Assembly: GCA_951213105.1 (NCBI GenBank)
Contig: OX578153.1
Location: forward strand, 51,890,520-51,954,519
DNA length: 64,000 bases
Reading direction: 5' to 3'
Source of the DNA: Amaurobius ferox
Taxonomy: Eukaryota; Arthropoda; Arachnida; Araneae; Amaurobiidae
The notes beneath the pieces were generated by a model. It was not told where the DNA came from, searched no databases, and worked only from the letters and a program-made list of their open reading frames with translations. The position numbers and the translations under genes are program-made. Positions 45,107-56,369 of the stretch are shown here, piece by piece. Numbering within the stretch: the stretch's first letter is position 1; each line of letters starts with the position of its first letter.

Positions 45107-45820
45107 CCGCCACCCGGACACGCTGATCATCGGTCTCCAAAACGAAGCGGCACCCATCGCTAAACACCTCACATCGGCAATCTGTGGCGTTCTACGTTGC
45201 TCTGGCCAGGCACCACTGCAACCGGAGCCGCCGATGTTCCCGTGTTAACGGCATCACATATGAGAGGCGCTGGGATCGCATATTAACTTCCTTCAGGCGT
45301 TTAGATATAGTTTGTGGGCACACTGGAGCCGCTACGTGTGTCTGTATCGCGGATAGAATCGCCGTGGCTCTATACGTGACCGCCGCAAGATCATTCGATC
45401 CTCTCTACTCGTAGTGTGCCTGGTCTGTCCAGAGTCAGTCCTCCGTATCTGGGTGGCGTCCCGTGACCAGTGCTCCCAACACCGTCGGACGGTATAGTCC
45501 AAACGATTCACGTAAAGGGCTATCCGGAGCGCTGACCACCCTGCGGTTTTCAGCCCGATGATCAGGCGTAGTCCGTCAATTGCGTATATCGACGTTTCCG
45601 GTGCCTACCCATCATTCTTTTTACTCCGTACTCGTGCTTGCGTCGGCCGAAGCTTCTCGTATTGATAGGGCATTGACTACACGCCGGTTTATATGGACGC
45701 CTGCTCATGCTTGCAGCGCCACTCATGGGTGTACGGTGATGCGCAATCACACCAGACTGGGATCATTTGCATACCAGCCCACCCTCTAGGTATTTACATC
45801 ATTTCGCGGTTGAACAATGT
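45107..45820 (-). pseudogene. Tc1-like transposase A, N-terminal half
   Basis: The best frame reads SKRLKEVNMRSQRLSYVMPL, HRRLRLQWCLARATSNATD and EVFSDGCRFVLETDDQRVRV, the Tc1 linker and first catalytic Asp (FSDG, where the family usually has SDES). Upstream the frame is broken and the DNA-binding region is only faintly readable. It ends at RVRV, where the 4.7-kb insert begins and the other half restarts with YRVRVW. Confidence 0.8.
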
Positions 45821-46077
45821 CTTCTTCTTGGTGCGCAACTTCATTGTCCGTGAGTGTAAAAACAGTGAATATTTCAGTCATAAACTTTTTCCATTCCTTC
45901 CATTCAGCGGCGATATTTTTAAAATTGTCACAGAATTACAATAATTTATTTTATTTAAAATCGTAAAACCATAGAGGTAAAATTACTTTCTATCTCCATG
46001 CTTAAAACTTCACCAAAAAAGAAATGATATGGAATCGTCTGCTTCTCTATGTAAAATCAATGAATGTTTCATTCATA

Positions 46078-47217
46078 CAGTATTGTGGCAATTAATTGAG
46101 AAATGTCATTTTTTTCGTTTTATCACACGTAAGCTTAGGAAGAAGCACTCCAAATTAGCTCAGAGTTCAAATTGCAGTTATTATCAAAGTAGCAGGTGTT
46201 CGTATGCACCTGGTAAGTAGCATGTGTTCAAATTCCTCCGCCAGGTGGCAGGTGTTCCGCAGTGGTAGTTTCTCAGTTGTTGCGGGGCTTATTAGCGTCA
46301 TGGATATCAGCGCGGAAGCACGTGCTAAAGTGATTTCGCTTAGAGAACGTCTAAGACGTTCGAGGAAATAGGTAAAATATGTGGAGTGAGTACAGCAAGT
46401 GTCGGGAGGATCTGGAAGCGGTTTCAGGAAACAGGAAATGCTGGAACCAGACGCTCTGGAAGTTCGGCCGAAAAAGATCAACTTCGACTCGTGACGACAA
46501 AACTTTACATCGAATGAGTGTTAAAAATCCTCGATTAACTAGTTTTGACCTGTCTAAGTCCATGGTGGCAGCTGGTGTTGATATTGCACCAGCAATACAG
46601 GCTGTTAGAACGCGGACGGAGAGCACGTCGAGCGTACAAGAAGCAGCTTCTGAAGCTTCGCATGAAGAAAAAAAGGTTGGAATGGGCACGGAAATACAAA
46701 ACATGGACTGAGAAGGACTGGGAGAAAGTTATCTTTTCTGACGAAACACATTTTGTGGTTCAGGGATTTAGATCTATGTTCGTGAGAAGGAGCCAAGGAG
46801 AACCTCTCAATCAGCACCACATCAATCAAGCATCCGCCCAAAAAGATGTTTTGGAGTTGTTTCAGCGTTTTGGGGACAGAATCTCTTGTTCCCGTAGAGG
46901 GAATGATGAACAGTGCCAGTTACGAAGTCATATTGACCCGAAAAGTGCTTACCATGGCTAAACTGTGGCCGAACGGAGATTGCGTTTTCCAACAAGACAG
47001 CGCGCCATGTCACACTTCGATGCGAATCAAAAATTTCTGCTCAAAAAAAAATATTACCGTACTAGTCTAGTACATTCCATGCCGAAACGTGTCTGTGATG
47101 TTATAAAGTCTCGGGGAGGTCATATCACTTATTAGTTTAAATGTATCCATAGAAAACTTGAATAAAACTGAATTTTATAAAAAAAACTCCATTTCTCAAT
47201 TAATTGCCACAATACTG
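46078..47217 (+). mobile_element. Tc1-like transposon B, both ends intact
   Basis: The 28-bp inverted ends begin CAGTATTGTGGCAATTAATT and match exactly. TA duplications are at 46076-46077 and 47218-47219. It sits in R1, and R1 copies A and C show the uninterrupted sequence. Length 1140 bp, shorter than usual because of an internal deletion in the transposase. Confidence 0.96.
46300..47117 (+). pseudogene. Tc1-like transposase B, internally deleted
   Basis: It starts MDISAEARAKVISLRE and passes through a helix-turn-helix region read across frameshifts (KICGVSTASVGRIWKRFQET). It continues with RMKKKRLEWARKYKTWTEKD and VIFSDETHFVV (first Asp), VEGMMNSASYEVILTRKV and CVFQQDSAPCHTS (second Asp). 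After KNITVL it jumps to LVHSMPKRVCDVIKSRGGHI, the normal C-terminal end. About 50-60 residues including the SPDLNPIEN segment with the catalytic Glu are deleted. It cannot be active but its ends could be mobilised by another transposase. Confidence 0.88.
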
Positions 47218-47902
47218 TATCCACTATATTGCAGACTCCAGAGCTAAATAATTTTACGTTAAAAAAATGCAGCAATTCTTATACAACTCATGTAACAGCT
47301 GGATGTGTTTACATTCTAAATACGTGAAAGTTAGGCTTCGTTGTAGAAATGATCAAAGTTTGGTGATCATTCAAACTCCAAAGTATTGTAATTGCGTTGG
47401 CGCAGTATATGCACAGAAAAAAAAAATAAAGTGGCTTTAGGACGGATGAACTTTAAAAATTACGATTTTGACACATGGATGCCATATTTTATTTTGAAGT
47501 CAGCCACGTGATCTCTTCATATAATATGGGTGCAATTATTATTTTAATTTTTATTTAAAAAACTACTGAACATATTTTTTTATATACTTTTTATTTGAAA
47601 ATTTGAATATTTCCTAAAATTTTCGAAGCAATTTGTGAATTTTAAATTTGCTCAAAAAATGTTTGAAAAACTAGGTCCCATAGGGTACAATGCATTTAAT
47701 TTTTTCAACCTGGGTTCAATCATAAACTAATCGGATGACATTATTCATTTACATTCCCATATGTCCCACAGACCGTCTCAACAACGTACTAAAATTTCAA
47801 TTTGATAAAGTCATTTTTACGGCAGTAATTGTGCTAACGGATAGACAGACAGACTGAACAAAGACATAAACACTTTTCAACTATGTTGTAAAGTGTTAAA
47901 AA

Positions 47903-48727
47903 ACAGACAAACAGAAAACTACAGATTATAAATCTACATCAAATAAATGTATAAATTGCTTAAACTATAATGATATTTGGAACGGAAATGTAAACATAAA
48001 TCTTCCTATATACAGTAAAGAGTGTCCATTTCTGTTGGAGGAATTAAAAAGAATAGAAAATTTTCACAAAATAAGATCACTGTAAAACAATAAATATATT
48101 GCAGTTTTTACTAAATAATTTTGAAATTTAGCCTTAAATATTATCAATAGACTTGTAGAAAAAGCTACGTTTTTCTTGAAGTTTATTTCTTGAATTAAAA
48201 CGAATTAAAGCCGTTCGCTTTTGTAATATGGATTTGTTCATACATTATCTAACGCATTAAAATGAAAAGATTCATGGGATATATTTTTCATTAGAGAATT
48301 TCTGAGCGATATTTTATTTAAACCATGCAGGAAATAGTCTTGCAATCAATATAAGGACCAAAGATATATTTGTTATTTTATTTAATATTTTAATTTAAAC
48401 AGCTTTTCATAGTTATTACATTTAAATTTAATTTGATGGCACATTCAGGGAAAATCATAAAATTATTTAAATGTATATATGAATTATTTGCTACATTCGA
48501 AGTTAATGTGAAATTTTATACATTCACTGCATTCATATCTCTACATTTAAAACTATTTGTTAGCAAAATCACTGAAAACATTACTTAATATTTTTAATTG
48601 TCTATAATTAGTAAACATTTACACCAAAACATATTATGTTTAACTAGCCGCCTTTGGCGACCAGCCTGTTCGCTACCCTTGAAAATTCTGACCGTGGCAA
48701 ATTCTAACCGTGGCACACTCGCTGGCG
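47903..48727. other. Intergenic, nothing recognised
   Basis: AT-rich, no motif-bearing ORF. CTAGCCGCCTTTGGCGACC at about 48645 resembles the start of an R3-type repeat. Confidence 0.5.
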
Positions 48728-49668
48728 CGACCTACCAGAAAGGTGTAATGTAACTGTTCGGACGGCCAGGAAGTGCCACCCAATTTTAGCCGGAACTCAG
48801 TGGGGGAGGCATATACAGGGACCGTACCCTCCTTCCCCTACCACCAACCTCTCGGAAGGACTTACGGTCTCACATGTTTAACGCGATCGTACTCCGCTTG
48901 AACACGGTGGAAGTATTGGCAGTGGCGGGAATCGAACCCGGACCTACCGCGCCCTCCGCGACAATCTCCATAACCTTCCTTTTATTCACCCAATTTAGAC
49001 CGGAACCCAGTGGGAGAGTCATCCACAGGGACCGTATCCACCTTCCTCTACCACCAACCTGCCGGAAGGACTTACGTACCCACATGTTTAACGTGATCGT
49101 ACTCCGCGTGAACACGGCAGCAGTTTTGGCAGTGGCGGTAATTGAACCTGAGCCTACCGAGTGCAATGCCCGCTCGCTAACCACTGGGCTACCGCGCCCT
49201 CCGCGACAATCTTCATAACTTTCTTTTTATTCACCAATTTTAGACTGGAACCCAGTGGGGGAGACATCCAGAGGGACCGTACCCTCCTTCCTCTATCAAC
49301 AACCTCTCGGAAGGACTTACGGACCCACATGTTTAGCGTGATCGTACTCCGCGTGAAAATGGCAGCAGTTTTGGCAGTGACAGTAATCGAACCCGGGCCT
49401 ACCGAGTGAAATTCCCGCACGCTAACCACTGGGCTACCGCGCCCTCCGCGACAATCTCCATAACTTTCTTTTTATTCACCCAATTTGGACCGAAGCCCAG
49501 TGGGGGAACCATCCACAGAGACCGTACCCTCCTTCCCCTGCCACCAACCTCTCGGAAGGACTTATCGACCCATATGTTTAACGTGATCGTACTCCGCGTC
49601 AGTGGCGGGAATCGAACCCAGGCCTACCGAGTGCAATTCTCGCGCACTAACTTCCCGCGCGCTAATTT
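48728..49668 (-). repeat. Tandem array of four tRNA-SINE units
   Basis: Four minus-strand SINE units, each with body (CCAACCTSYCGGAAGGACTT) and head (GAACCYGGGCCTACCGAGTG). Units 1-3 end in CCGCGCCCTCCGCGACAATC, and each is joined to the next by CCATAAC-TT-CTTTTTATTCA in place of the SINE tail. 'ACCGCGCCCTCCGCG' is at 48946, 49191 and 49436 (period 245). Only the outermost unit keeps the 3' tail (48728-48790). A constant linker means unequal exchange or rolling amplification, not separate insertions. The 82-114-codon ORFs are artefacts. Confidence 0.9.
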
Positions 49669-50954
49669 AAATTTTATAATGACCATATGCTAAGCTCTTA
49701 ATTTCACCATCCTCGTTCCATCATTTAAAATATCCATAAAATTAAAATATCTATAAATTAAAATATCCATAAATTAAAATATCCATTTAAAATAAAAAAA
49801 TCATCCATATCGTTCCACCAATCCATAAAAATAATAATTTCAAATACATAACCACAATTCAAACCACCATGATTCAATCATTTAAATTATTTAAAATATC
49901 CATTTAAAAATATCCATTTAAAATATCCATGCAAAATATCCATTTAAGATATCATGTAAATATAATAATTTCGCCCGATGTATACAACACTTATGCTAGG
50001 CTCTTAATTCATTTAAAACCGAAAGAGCGGTCTTCATGGAGACGGGGAAGAAACTACTGCCGATGGGGGGGAAATGCCGTTGAAGAACTGAGCAGATTGC
50101 CGAGAAATTTAAAATCATGACGTCTTTAAAATTGCGATCCTGAAAGCAATTTTCATTATTTCTGGACCAGATTAGACTTGTAAGAATGCCAGATATTTCA
50201 GCTTTCTAAAAATGTAAATTATTAGTCGAAATTATGAGTACTTTTCACTATGCGGGAATTTAAAAACCAAAAATCGTTTTTTTTAGCCAAAAGTGACTTT
50301 TGTTTTAAAATCTTTAAAAAATATTAGAAATCGAAATTGAGAGTTAAAATTGATATATTTTTACTCGCAATTGTCTGTTCTTTCCGGTGGTGTGATTTGT
50401 TTTTTCTACGATGTCCGGATCGTGGAGAAAAAAGAGCAAAAAACGGTCAAAATCGCTTAAAACATTAAATAACAAAAAAAATAATTAAAATTTTAAAAAT
50501 CGGTTTTCACGTGTCCCCTTCCCGCCCCCCCCCCCCCGGGTCTCCGATTGCCAAATTTCGTAGCTCTCCGACGCGCGGTCGCTGAACGTATAGTGTATAA
50601 GACAGACACACACACACACAGACAGACATTCTTTTATTAAATAGATATTATCCAATATGAATTGGAAGTACCTGTATTATTTACTAACTAAATTAATATC
50701 CATGTAAAAAATGTCAACTCTTTTATGATCTGTGTCAACTCTCTTATGATCTATGTCGGCTTTCTTATGATCTATGTCAGCTTTCTTATGATATATGTAG
50801 CCTTTTTAATTTTTGAATAAATATACTTTTGAGAGGTATAGATCAACTATCTCTTCAAATCATTATTTAGTAAGGATCTTTATCCTCCCTAGAAAAGTGA
50901 AAAAAAAATATACATATACACAGAAGGTGTGAAGAAAAAAATAATATGATCACT
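49669..50954. other. Intergenic, with ATCCATTTAAAAT repeats and an R3-type fragment
   Basis: At 49725-49960 short units of 'AAAATATCCATTTA' recur. At about 50510-50645 a C-run followed by CCGATTGCCAAATTTCGTAG and GACAGACACACACAC is typical of R3-like arthropod repeats. No gene. Confidence 0.55.
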
Positions 50955-51297
50955 GAACAGCAACGAATCAGTCATGAGAATACGATTGGACACCAACGAA
51001 ATCAGTCATGAGCATACGACTGAACACCAACGAAATCAGTCACGGGCATACAACTGGTCACCAACGAAATCAGTCATGAGCATACGACTGTACACCAACG
51101 AAATGAGTCATGAGCATACAACTGGACACCAACGAAACGAGTCATGAACATACGACTGGACACCAACGAAATCAGTCATGAGCATACGACAGGTCACCAA
51201 CAAAATCAGTCATGAGCATACGACTGGACACCAACGAAATCAGTCATGAGCATACGACTGGACACCAACGAAATCAGTCATGAGCATACGACTATGA
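50955..51297. repeat. 34-bp minisatellite, ~10 copies
   Basis: The unit CACCAACGAAATCAGTCATG plus AGCATACGACTGGA repeats head to tail with a few substitutions. Stop codons occur in each unit, so it is not a protein repeat. Confidence 0.95.
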
Positions 51298-52224
51298 TTA
51301 CACAAGTAAGCCTAGTGTTATAAGTTTAATGCCAACGGTCATGAGAAAAGACATTTCAGATGAAAGGCTTATATTGGAAGCAGCGGAGTATTTGATGATG
51401 TTACCATTTCTTCTGAATTTAATATTATGACGAAGTACCTATTAATTTAAACAAAATTTAATAATTTCCAATCTGATATTACATTTTAAAATTTCCCTGA
51501 AGTCCGTCATTAAGCTGTAATTCCCTAAAGCCGTCATAGAGACTGTTGAAATTTCTAAATTTTTGAATTTTTTTTTTCAAAATATATACGTAGAAACATC
51601 TTTTTTTAGCATTTTAAAATGATCAGCATTAAAAGTTTCAACAAAGTTTTCACTCAAAATATCTCACGTATAGCAGTGAAAAATTTATTAAGAAATATAT
51701 ACTTTGAAGTCTTTTTTTTTTTTTTTGACGTTGCGCGCAAAATAACTGTAAAACTTCTCAATACTTTTTCATAGAATTTTCAGATTTTCAGAATATATAA
51801 CGTACATTAGTCTTGCTAAAATGAATGTTTTCTCGTGTTCTTGTTGCAAAATTATATTTAAAATGTAAGGTTGTTGAAATTTCAAAAAATTCGGGAATAC
51901 TAGGTGCGACACTGCATAATATAGAAATGTACTTTATATAGAAATTAATTTTGATAAAATAAAGCAATTGTTCCAAAGTATAGTTAGACACCAAAATTTT
52001 GTTTTGGATACAAATTTTTCCGAGTTATAATGCGCGCAAACAGTTATACTAATTTTTGGTTCGACAAATGGTACATAGATTTCAACTTTCCATAAAAAAT
52101 ATATGTCTTTATATTATGTTTGAAAAAAAGAAACTAAAAGGACAAGAGCGTTTTTATAATATATACTTTGTAACATATACAATGTTAAATATGATGTATT
52201 TTTCTAGTCCTATACCACTTGGAG

Positions 52225-52229
<5 letters not shown>
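51298..52229. other. Intergenic, nothing recognised
   Basis: AT-rich, poly-T run at about 51713-51726. ORFs up to 72 codons lack motifs. Confidence 0.5.

Positions 52230-52262
<33 letters not shown>
52230..52262. repeat. (CT)n microsatellite
   Basis: A pure CT dinucleotide run of ~33 bp. Confidence 0.97.
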
Positions 52263-52265
<3 letters not shown>

Positions 52266-52515
52266 ATCACTTAGTTTTAAATATTAAACATAAATAATAC
52301 ATAAATTAAATTAGATTTATGCGTAATTAATGACCTAACTTTTAATAAAGCTTATCTTAAGTAGAGCTTAAGTTTACAAGTATCCAGCAATAGGTTTTCA
52401 GTAGTATATTGGAAGATTATAATACACAATACAATGCTTAAGGATTACTAGAGAATTTCTGCATTCATGATCAGTAATTATTTAGCACCACCAAGGATGC
52501 TCCTACCTTTAAACC

Positions 52516-52748
52516 TTACTCCATAATCTCAAAACCTTATTTCGTAATCTCAAAACTTTATAATCTCAAAACTTTACTTCATATTCTCAAAACTTTATAA
52601 GCTCAAAACTTTACTTCATTATCTCAAAACTTAACTTCATAATCTCAAAACTTTACTTCATAATTTCGAAACTTTATAATCTCAAAACTTTATAATCTCA
52701 AACTTTTACGTCATAATCTCAAAACCTTCCTTCATAATCTCAAAGCAT
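52516..52748. repeat. ~21-bp minisatellite
   Basis: Units of the type ATAATCTCAAAACTTTACTTC, some shortened to ATAATCTCAAAACTTT, about 12 copies. Confidence 0.9.
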
Positions 52749-54216
52749 TACTACACAGTCTGTAACATACATAATAAGGCCCATAGCTAAAGCATTTCAG
52801 ATATATAACTACCTGTGCATAAACTATTCTGAATTTCGTAACGAGAGTTCTACTGAATCAAGAAAAAAAAAAACTCGAAGAGTAAACGCTATGGATGAAT
52901 CCGCAGAGACATGGAAATAATGTTGTTTCTACTCAAATTCAAGGCTGAGCATTCAATTACAAATACATAACCCTCATCTTTTTTTTTATTTCCACAGTCA
53001 AGCCTTTCCGCCACTAAATAACAAAATAAGCTCTTTCCTTTTTTCAAAAGTATCTCAACAACAATGTTGAGATACTTTTTTAGAGCTGCACCGAGTACTT
53101 ACTTTAAAGGAAGCGTAATTACTAAACTTTTCAACTTTATCCGAAGTGCTCTTTTTTGCTGTTTTCTCTTGTATGAAATGGGCTAGAAAGAGCAACTAAA
53201 CTTTATGTATTTTGGAGCTTCCTTACTGCGATAAATGTGGCACTTTTTGTGTAGAAAAGTTTCGAACAAGATATCGAATTTTTTCGAATCTGCTTTTTAG
53301 AAATGAGCATTGAAAGTTCTTTTGGTTAAAACTGCAGACGGAAATGTGTAGTGACGAAAATGTGAAAGGCGGATTGTAAAACGGAAATGTGAAAGAAATC
53401 ATATAGAACATCGAGGTATTATTATATCTCATTAATATAGGGGGTTACGGTTTATCTACAGTAAGTGAATACACCCGATGGAATAAAAGTGATTGTAATT
53501 AATGTAAAATTTAAAAAAGTTAGGAAAACAGACACAGAACAAAAGCGAGAGAGGTGAAAAAGCCAATTATGAAGTTGTATAGTATTGTATAATTAGTAGG
53601 ACCGGTTACAGAAAGCATTTATTGTCATAATTTGTTTACTGGTGAATTGCTGTCAAATGCAGTAATAATACAATAAACAACACTTATATGCACAGGAATC
53701 TAAGGTGGAGCCTGTTTTAAGTACACACAGTCGACATCAATGCATATTTGAATACGAAAAACAATATTTATCCTTTAATACTTGTCTGTTTATCTAGAAA
53801 CTAGCAAAATAGGACGGACATTTATTGCCTTCTATATATTTGTGTACTAGTAGTCGTATTTTAGTTGAGCTTGTACAGGCTAATTCATATAGTTAAGGAA
53901 GACTCAAAGTATCATAGGCGCCGACTTGAAAAATTATAAAGGATTCTGTAAATTTTAAATCGAATTACCCATATATTTATCAAAATATTTAAGTCTAATT
54001 TAAATTTCATTCAGTTAGATTATCCTTGCACAATACAACATTTGAAATGCAAAAATGAGGCGAATTATAGTGGAGTACAGAAAAATATCATTTTTTTCTC
54101 CCGATATATATTTGTTACATTTATTTTGCTTTTGTAGACGCAATATTATTATATACAATATACAGACACTGCTTGAATTTCCAACTCAATTGCTTTTATA
54201 AATGCAAGAAAAAAAA
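52749..54216. other. Intergenic with one perfect hairpin
   Basis: AAAAGTATCTCAACA at 53046-53060 pairs exactly with 53065-53079 across a 4-nt loop. No gene or element otherwise recognised. Confidence 0.55.
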
Positions 54217-55120
54217 TCTGATGTGGGCAACATATGTCTTTCCTTATATAATGCAACGAATTTACTACTTTTACAGTTAAAAAAATGTTATTCTTATAGT
54301 AGATACTTATATTCTTTCCAAGATAGTGAATTTTCTTCAATTAGTCGTCATTTTCATTGATTTAGCGTCATTTTTATCTATTTGGCGAGATTTTCGTTAA
54401 TTTGGCAACATTTAAAAAGTCGCCAAGTTAGCGACATTCCGCCAAATTTGTCGCTAAAATCTCGCCAAGCGCTATGGACGGAGAAATAAGTTATTATTAT
54501 ACCAGATAAATGACTATTGACGTTCAAATCAAAAGTATTACTCAAAGTATCTTTTCTCGTGAACAGAATGAGCTAGATCCACGAGAATGATGTCATCAAA
54601 TTTATCGCAGGGTATCACATATGAAAAGTGAACACGTTTCTCAACAGTTAATATATTTTTTAATTTATGGGATTTTTTGATAAATTTATTTGAAAAATGT
54701 GCAATATCTCGATCATGCTGGCGTTATAAAGTTTATGTCAATCGTTTGCTAAGAAAAAATTACATAAGAAATGTCTAGTTGCGTAACTTTATTAAAGGTT
54801 TTGATTTTTTGATGATTTTTTCAAAATTTCACTCGAAAATTTAGGGGGGGTTCTGAACATTCGATTGCGTTTAAAAACAATAGGCTTCCAGTATTTATGA
54901 ATTGTGATTTTTGTACCAAATTTCATTCGAATCGCTCCATTCGTTCGTGAGATATCGTCTCCACAGACTCATAAACACACACATACACACAGACATCACG
55001 TCAAAAATATTTGATTCGTGATCAGGGATGCTTGAAACGTGCTTTCCCGTCGAAAACTCGAATTCGTATTTTCGACCCCTTCACAATACTTTCCTTATAC
55101 ATTATGTATATAAGGAAAGT
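54217..55120 (+). repeat. R2 repeat, complete copy (reference)
   Basis: It starts TCTGATGTGGGCAACATATG and CTTTCCTTATATAATGCAAC, runs through the TTGGCGA core, the conserved 'TTCATTCGAATCGCTCCATT' block and (AC)n, and ends with the hairpin ACTTTCCTTATAC..GTATATAAGGAAAGT at 55088-55120, then AAAAA. About 904 bp, no ORF. A subterminal inverted sequence, internal microsatellite and 3' hairpin resemble DINE/Helentron-type non-autonomous elements; that is inference. Confidence 0.9.
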
Positions 55121-55139
55121 AAAAATGTAAAATTTATTC

Positions 55140-55170
55140 TTATATTATATACCAATGGTATATAATATAA
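55140..55170. repeat. Perfect 14-bp-stem hairpin
   Basis: TTATATTATATACC and its reverse complement are separated by AAT, 20 bp after the R2 terminal hairpin. Confidence 0.9.
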
Positions 55171-55821
55171 TAGTATTTCCGCTGCTGAAAAAGTCAACAA
55201 ATTTCTCTTTAACTTATTTATGAGTTAAAATCTTGTATTCAGAGTACAATAAAGAGTGTGAGGGGTGAATTTCTATACACACTGTTTATATAATAAACAG
55301 GAAATAATATAGTGAAAAATTTGAATTTATTGCAAATTAAAAGTTATGCATATACATATATTCCCCCCTAATTACGCACAAAATATTAGAGTTTCAGGAA
55401 CCTGCAACAAAATTTTTGGTGGTTCAAAAAGTGTCTCGAACCCACTCAGTTAAAATTGTCTCGCACCTACCAACACTTGGCAATTAGTATATATAGATTG
55501 TTTCTGCTACACCGTATAGTTAAGTCTGTGAGATAAATAAGTTATATAAATCATTTTGGGATAAAAAGCTTTTAAATGTTTCCTAGTTTTAATCATGTAG
55601 GGTGCAGCGTCTGACAGACGCACCAACACTTTGCCGTTTACATACCTGCCAACTTTTACGAATTTTTCGTAATTTGTACGAAAATTCTCTTATTTTACGA
55701 TTTTACGCGCGTAATCAATTTCTTTACGATTTTTAATATTTTTTACTAATTACGCCTAAAAATCGCGCCAATTTGCCGATTTATCGCCAAATGTATATTT
55801 TTACACCAAAATGTCGCCAAG

Positions 55822-55881
55822 CATTTGGATTGCTTGTCACACGAGAACGTTCGCTTTCTCGTGTGACAAGCAATCCAAATG
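55822..55881. repeat. Perfect 26-bp-stem hairpin
   Basis: CATTTGGATTGCTTGTCACA (continuing CGAGAA) pairs exactly with 55856-55881 across an 8-nt loop (CGTTCGCT). A third copy of the arm segment, ACGTTCTCGTGTGACAAGC, lies at 55913-55931. Confidence 0.95.
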
Positions 55882-56369
55882 AACGCAGACAATGAACGCG
55901 GCAATGAACGCTGACGTTCTCGTGTGACAAGCTCTATTTATTCTGGTACTTCCAGCACGCAGCGTTCAAGAAACGGACGGCAGACAATGCTCGTCTTTCT
56001 AACCCGGAAGTGTAGGCATAAAATCCCCCACAGAAAGGAATCAAAAATAAGTTGTAGATTTTTGTCTCCGTAATCACCGTGATGTATGTTATCATATATA
56101 TCATTAATACATATGTTGTCATTGGACTCAAAGGGGAAACAGAAGAAAAAACTTCGCACAGCATTTGAAAATATTTGTTTTACTTTTACCCCTTTGTGTT
56201 GAGAGTCCAAAATTACCAGTTTGCATCCATTTTCTTCTTCTAATGATTTCATATCAGAACAATAGACCTAATTTATTTTTATAGTGCGAATAAAAATAAA
56301 GAATTATTTTACTAAACAAATTATATTTCGCTTAAATTTTAAGATGAGCAATTCAGTCTTTTCTTTTCA

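Larger units (their letters stand above)
39710..45856 (-). mobile_element. Tc1-like transposon A, itself interrupted
   Basis: The left end CATTCACAGACAATGAAAGT and right end (reverse-complemented) CACTCACGGACAATGAAGTT are followed on both sides by TGCGCACCAAGAAG. TA is present at 39708-39709 and 45857-45858. Without the insert at 40381-45106 the element would be ~1.4 kb, normal for Tc1. The transposase is on the minus strand, first half at the right, second half at the left. Confidence 0.88.
39483..47902 (+). repeat. One R1 copy split into three parts by two Tc1-like insertions
   Basis: R1 sequence is at 39483-39709, 45857-46077 and 47218-47902. Joined at TA they give the block order of copies A and C without gap or overlap: CGCCTGGCTCTCT leads into AAAAACAGTGAATATTTCA as in copy C, and TTTCATTCATA leads into CTATATTGCAGACT as in copies A and C. 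Everything between is inserted DNA. Confidence 0.88.

Noticed and set aside
45184..45414. Plus-strand 76-codon ORF as a gene
   Set aside because: Antisense shadow of the Tc1-like transposase A.
50955..51297. Regular 34-bp repeats resembling a CRISPR array
   Set aside because: Units are contiguous with no unique spacers, and the setting is a eukaryotic genome. It is a minisatellite.
55938..56252. 104-codon minus-strand ORF (MKSLEEENGCKLVILD...) as a host exon
   Set aside because: It lies inside the 1.96-kb element and no family was recognised. Kept only as a note under that element.
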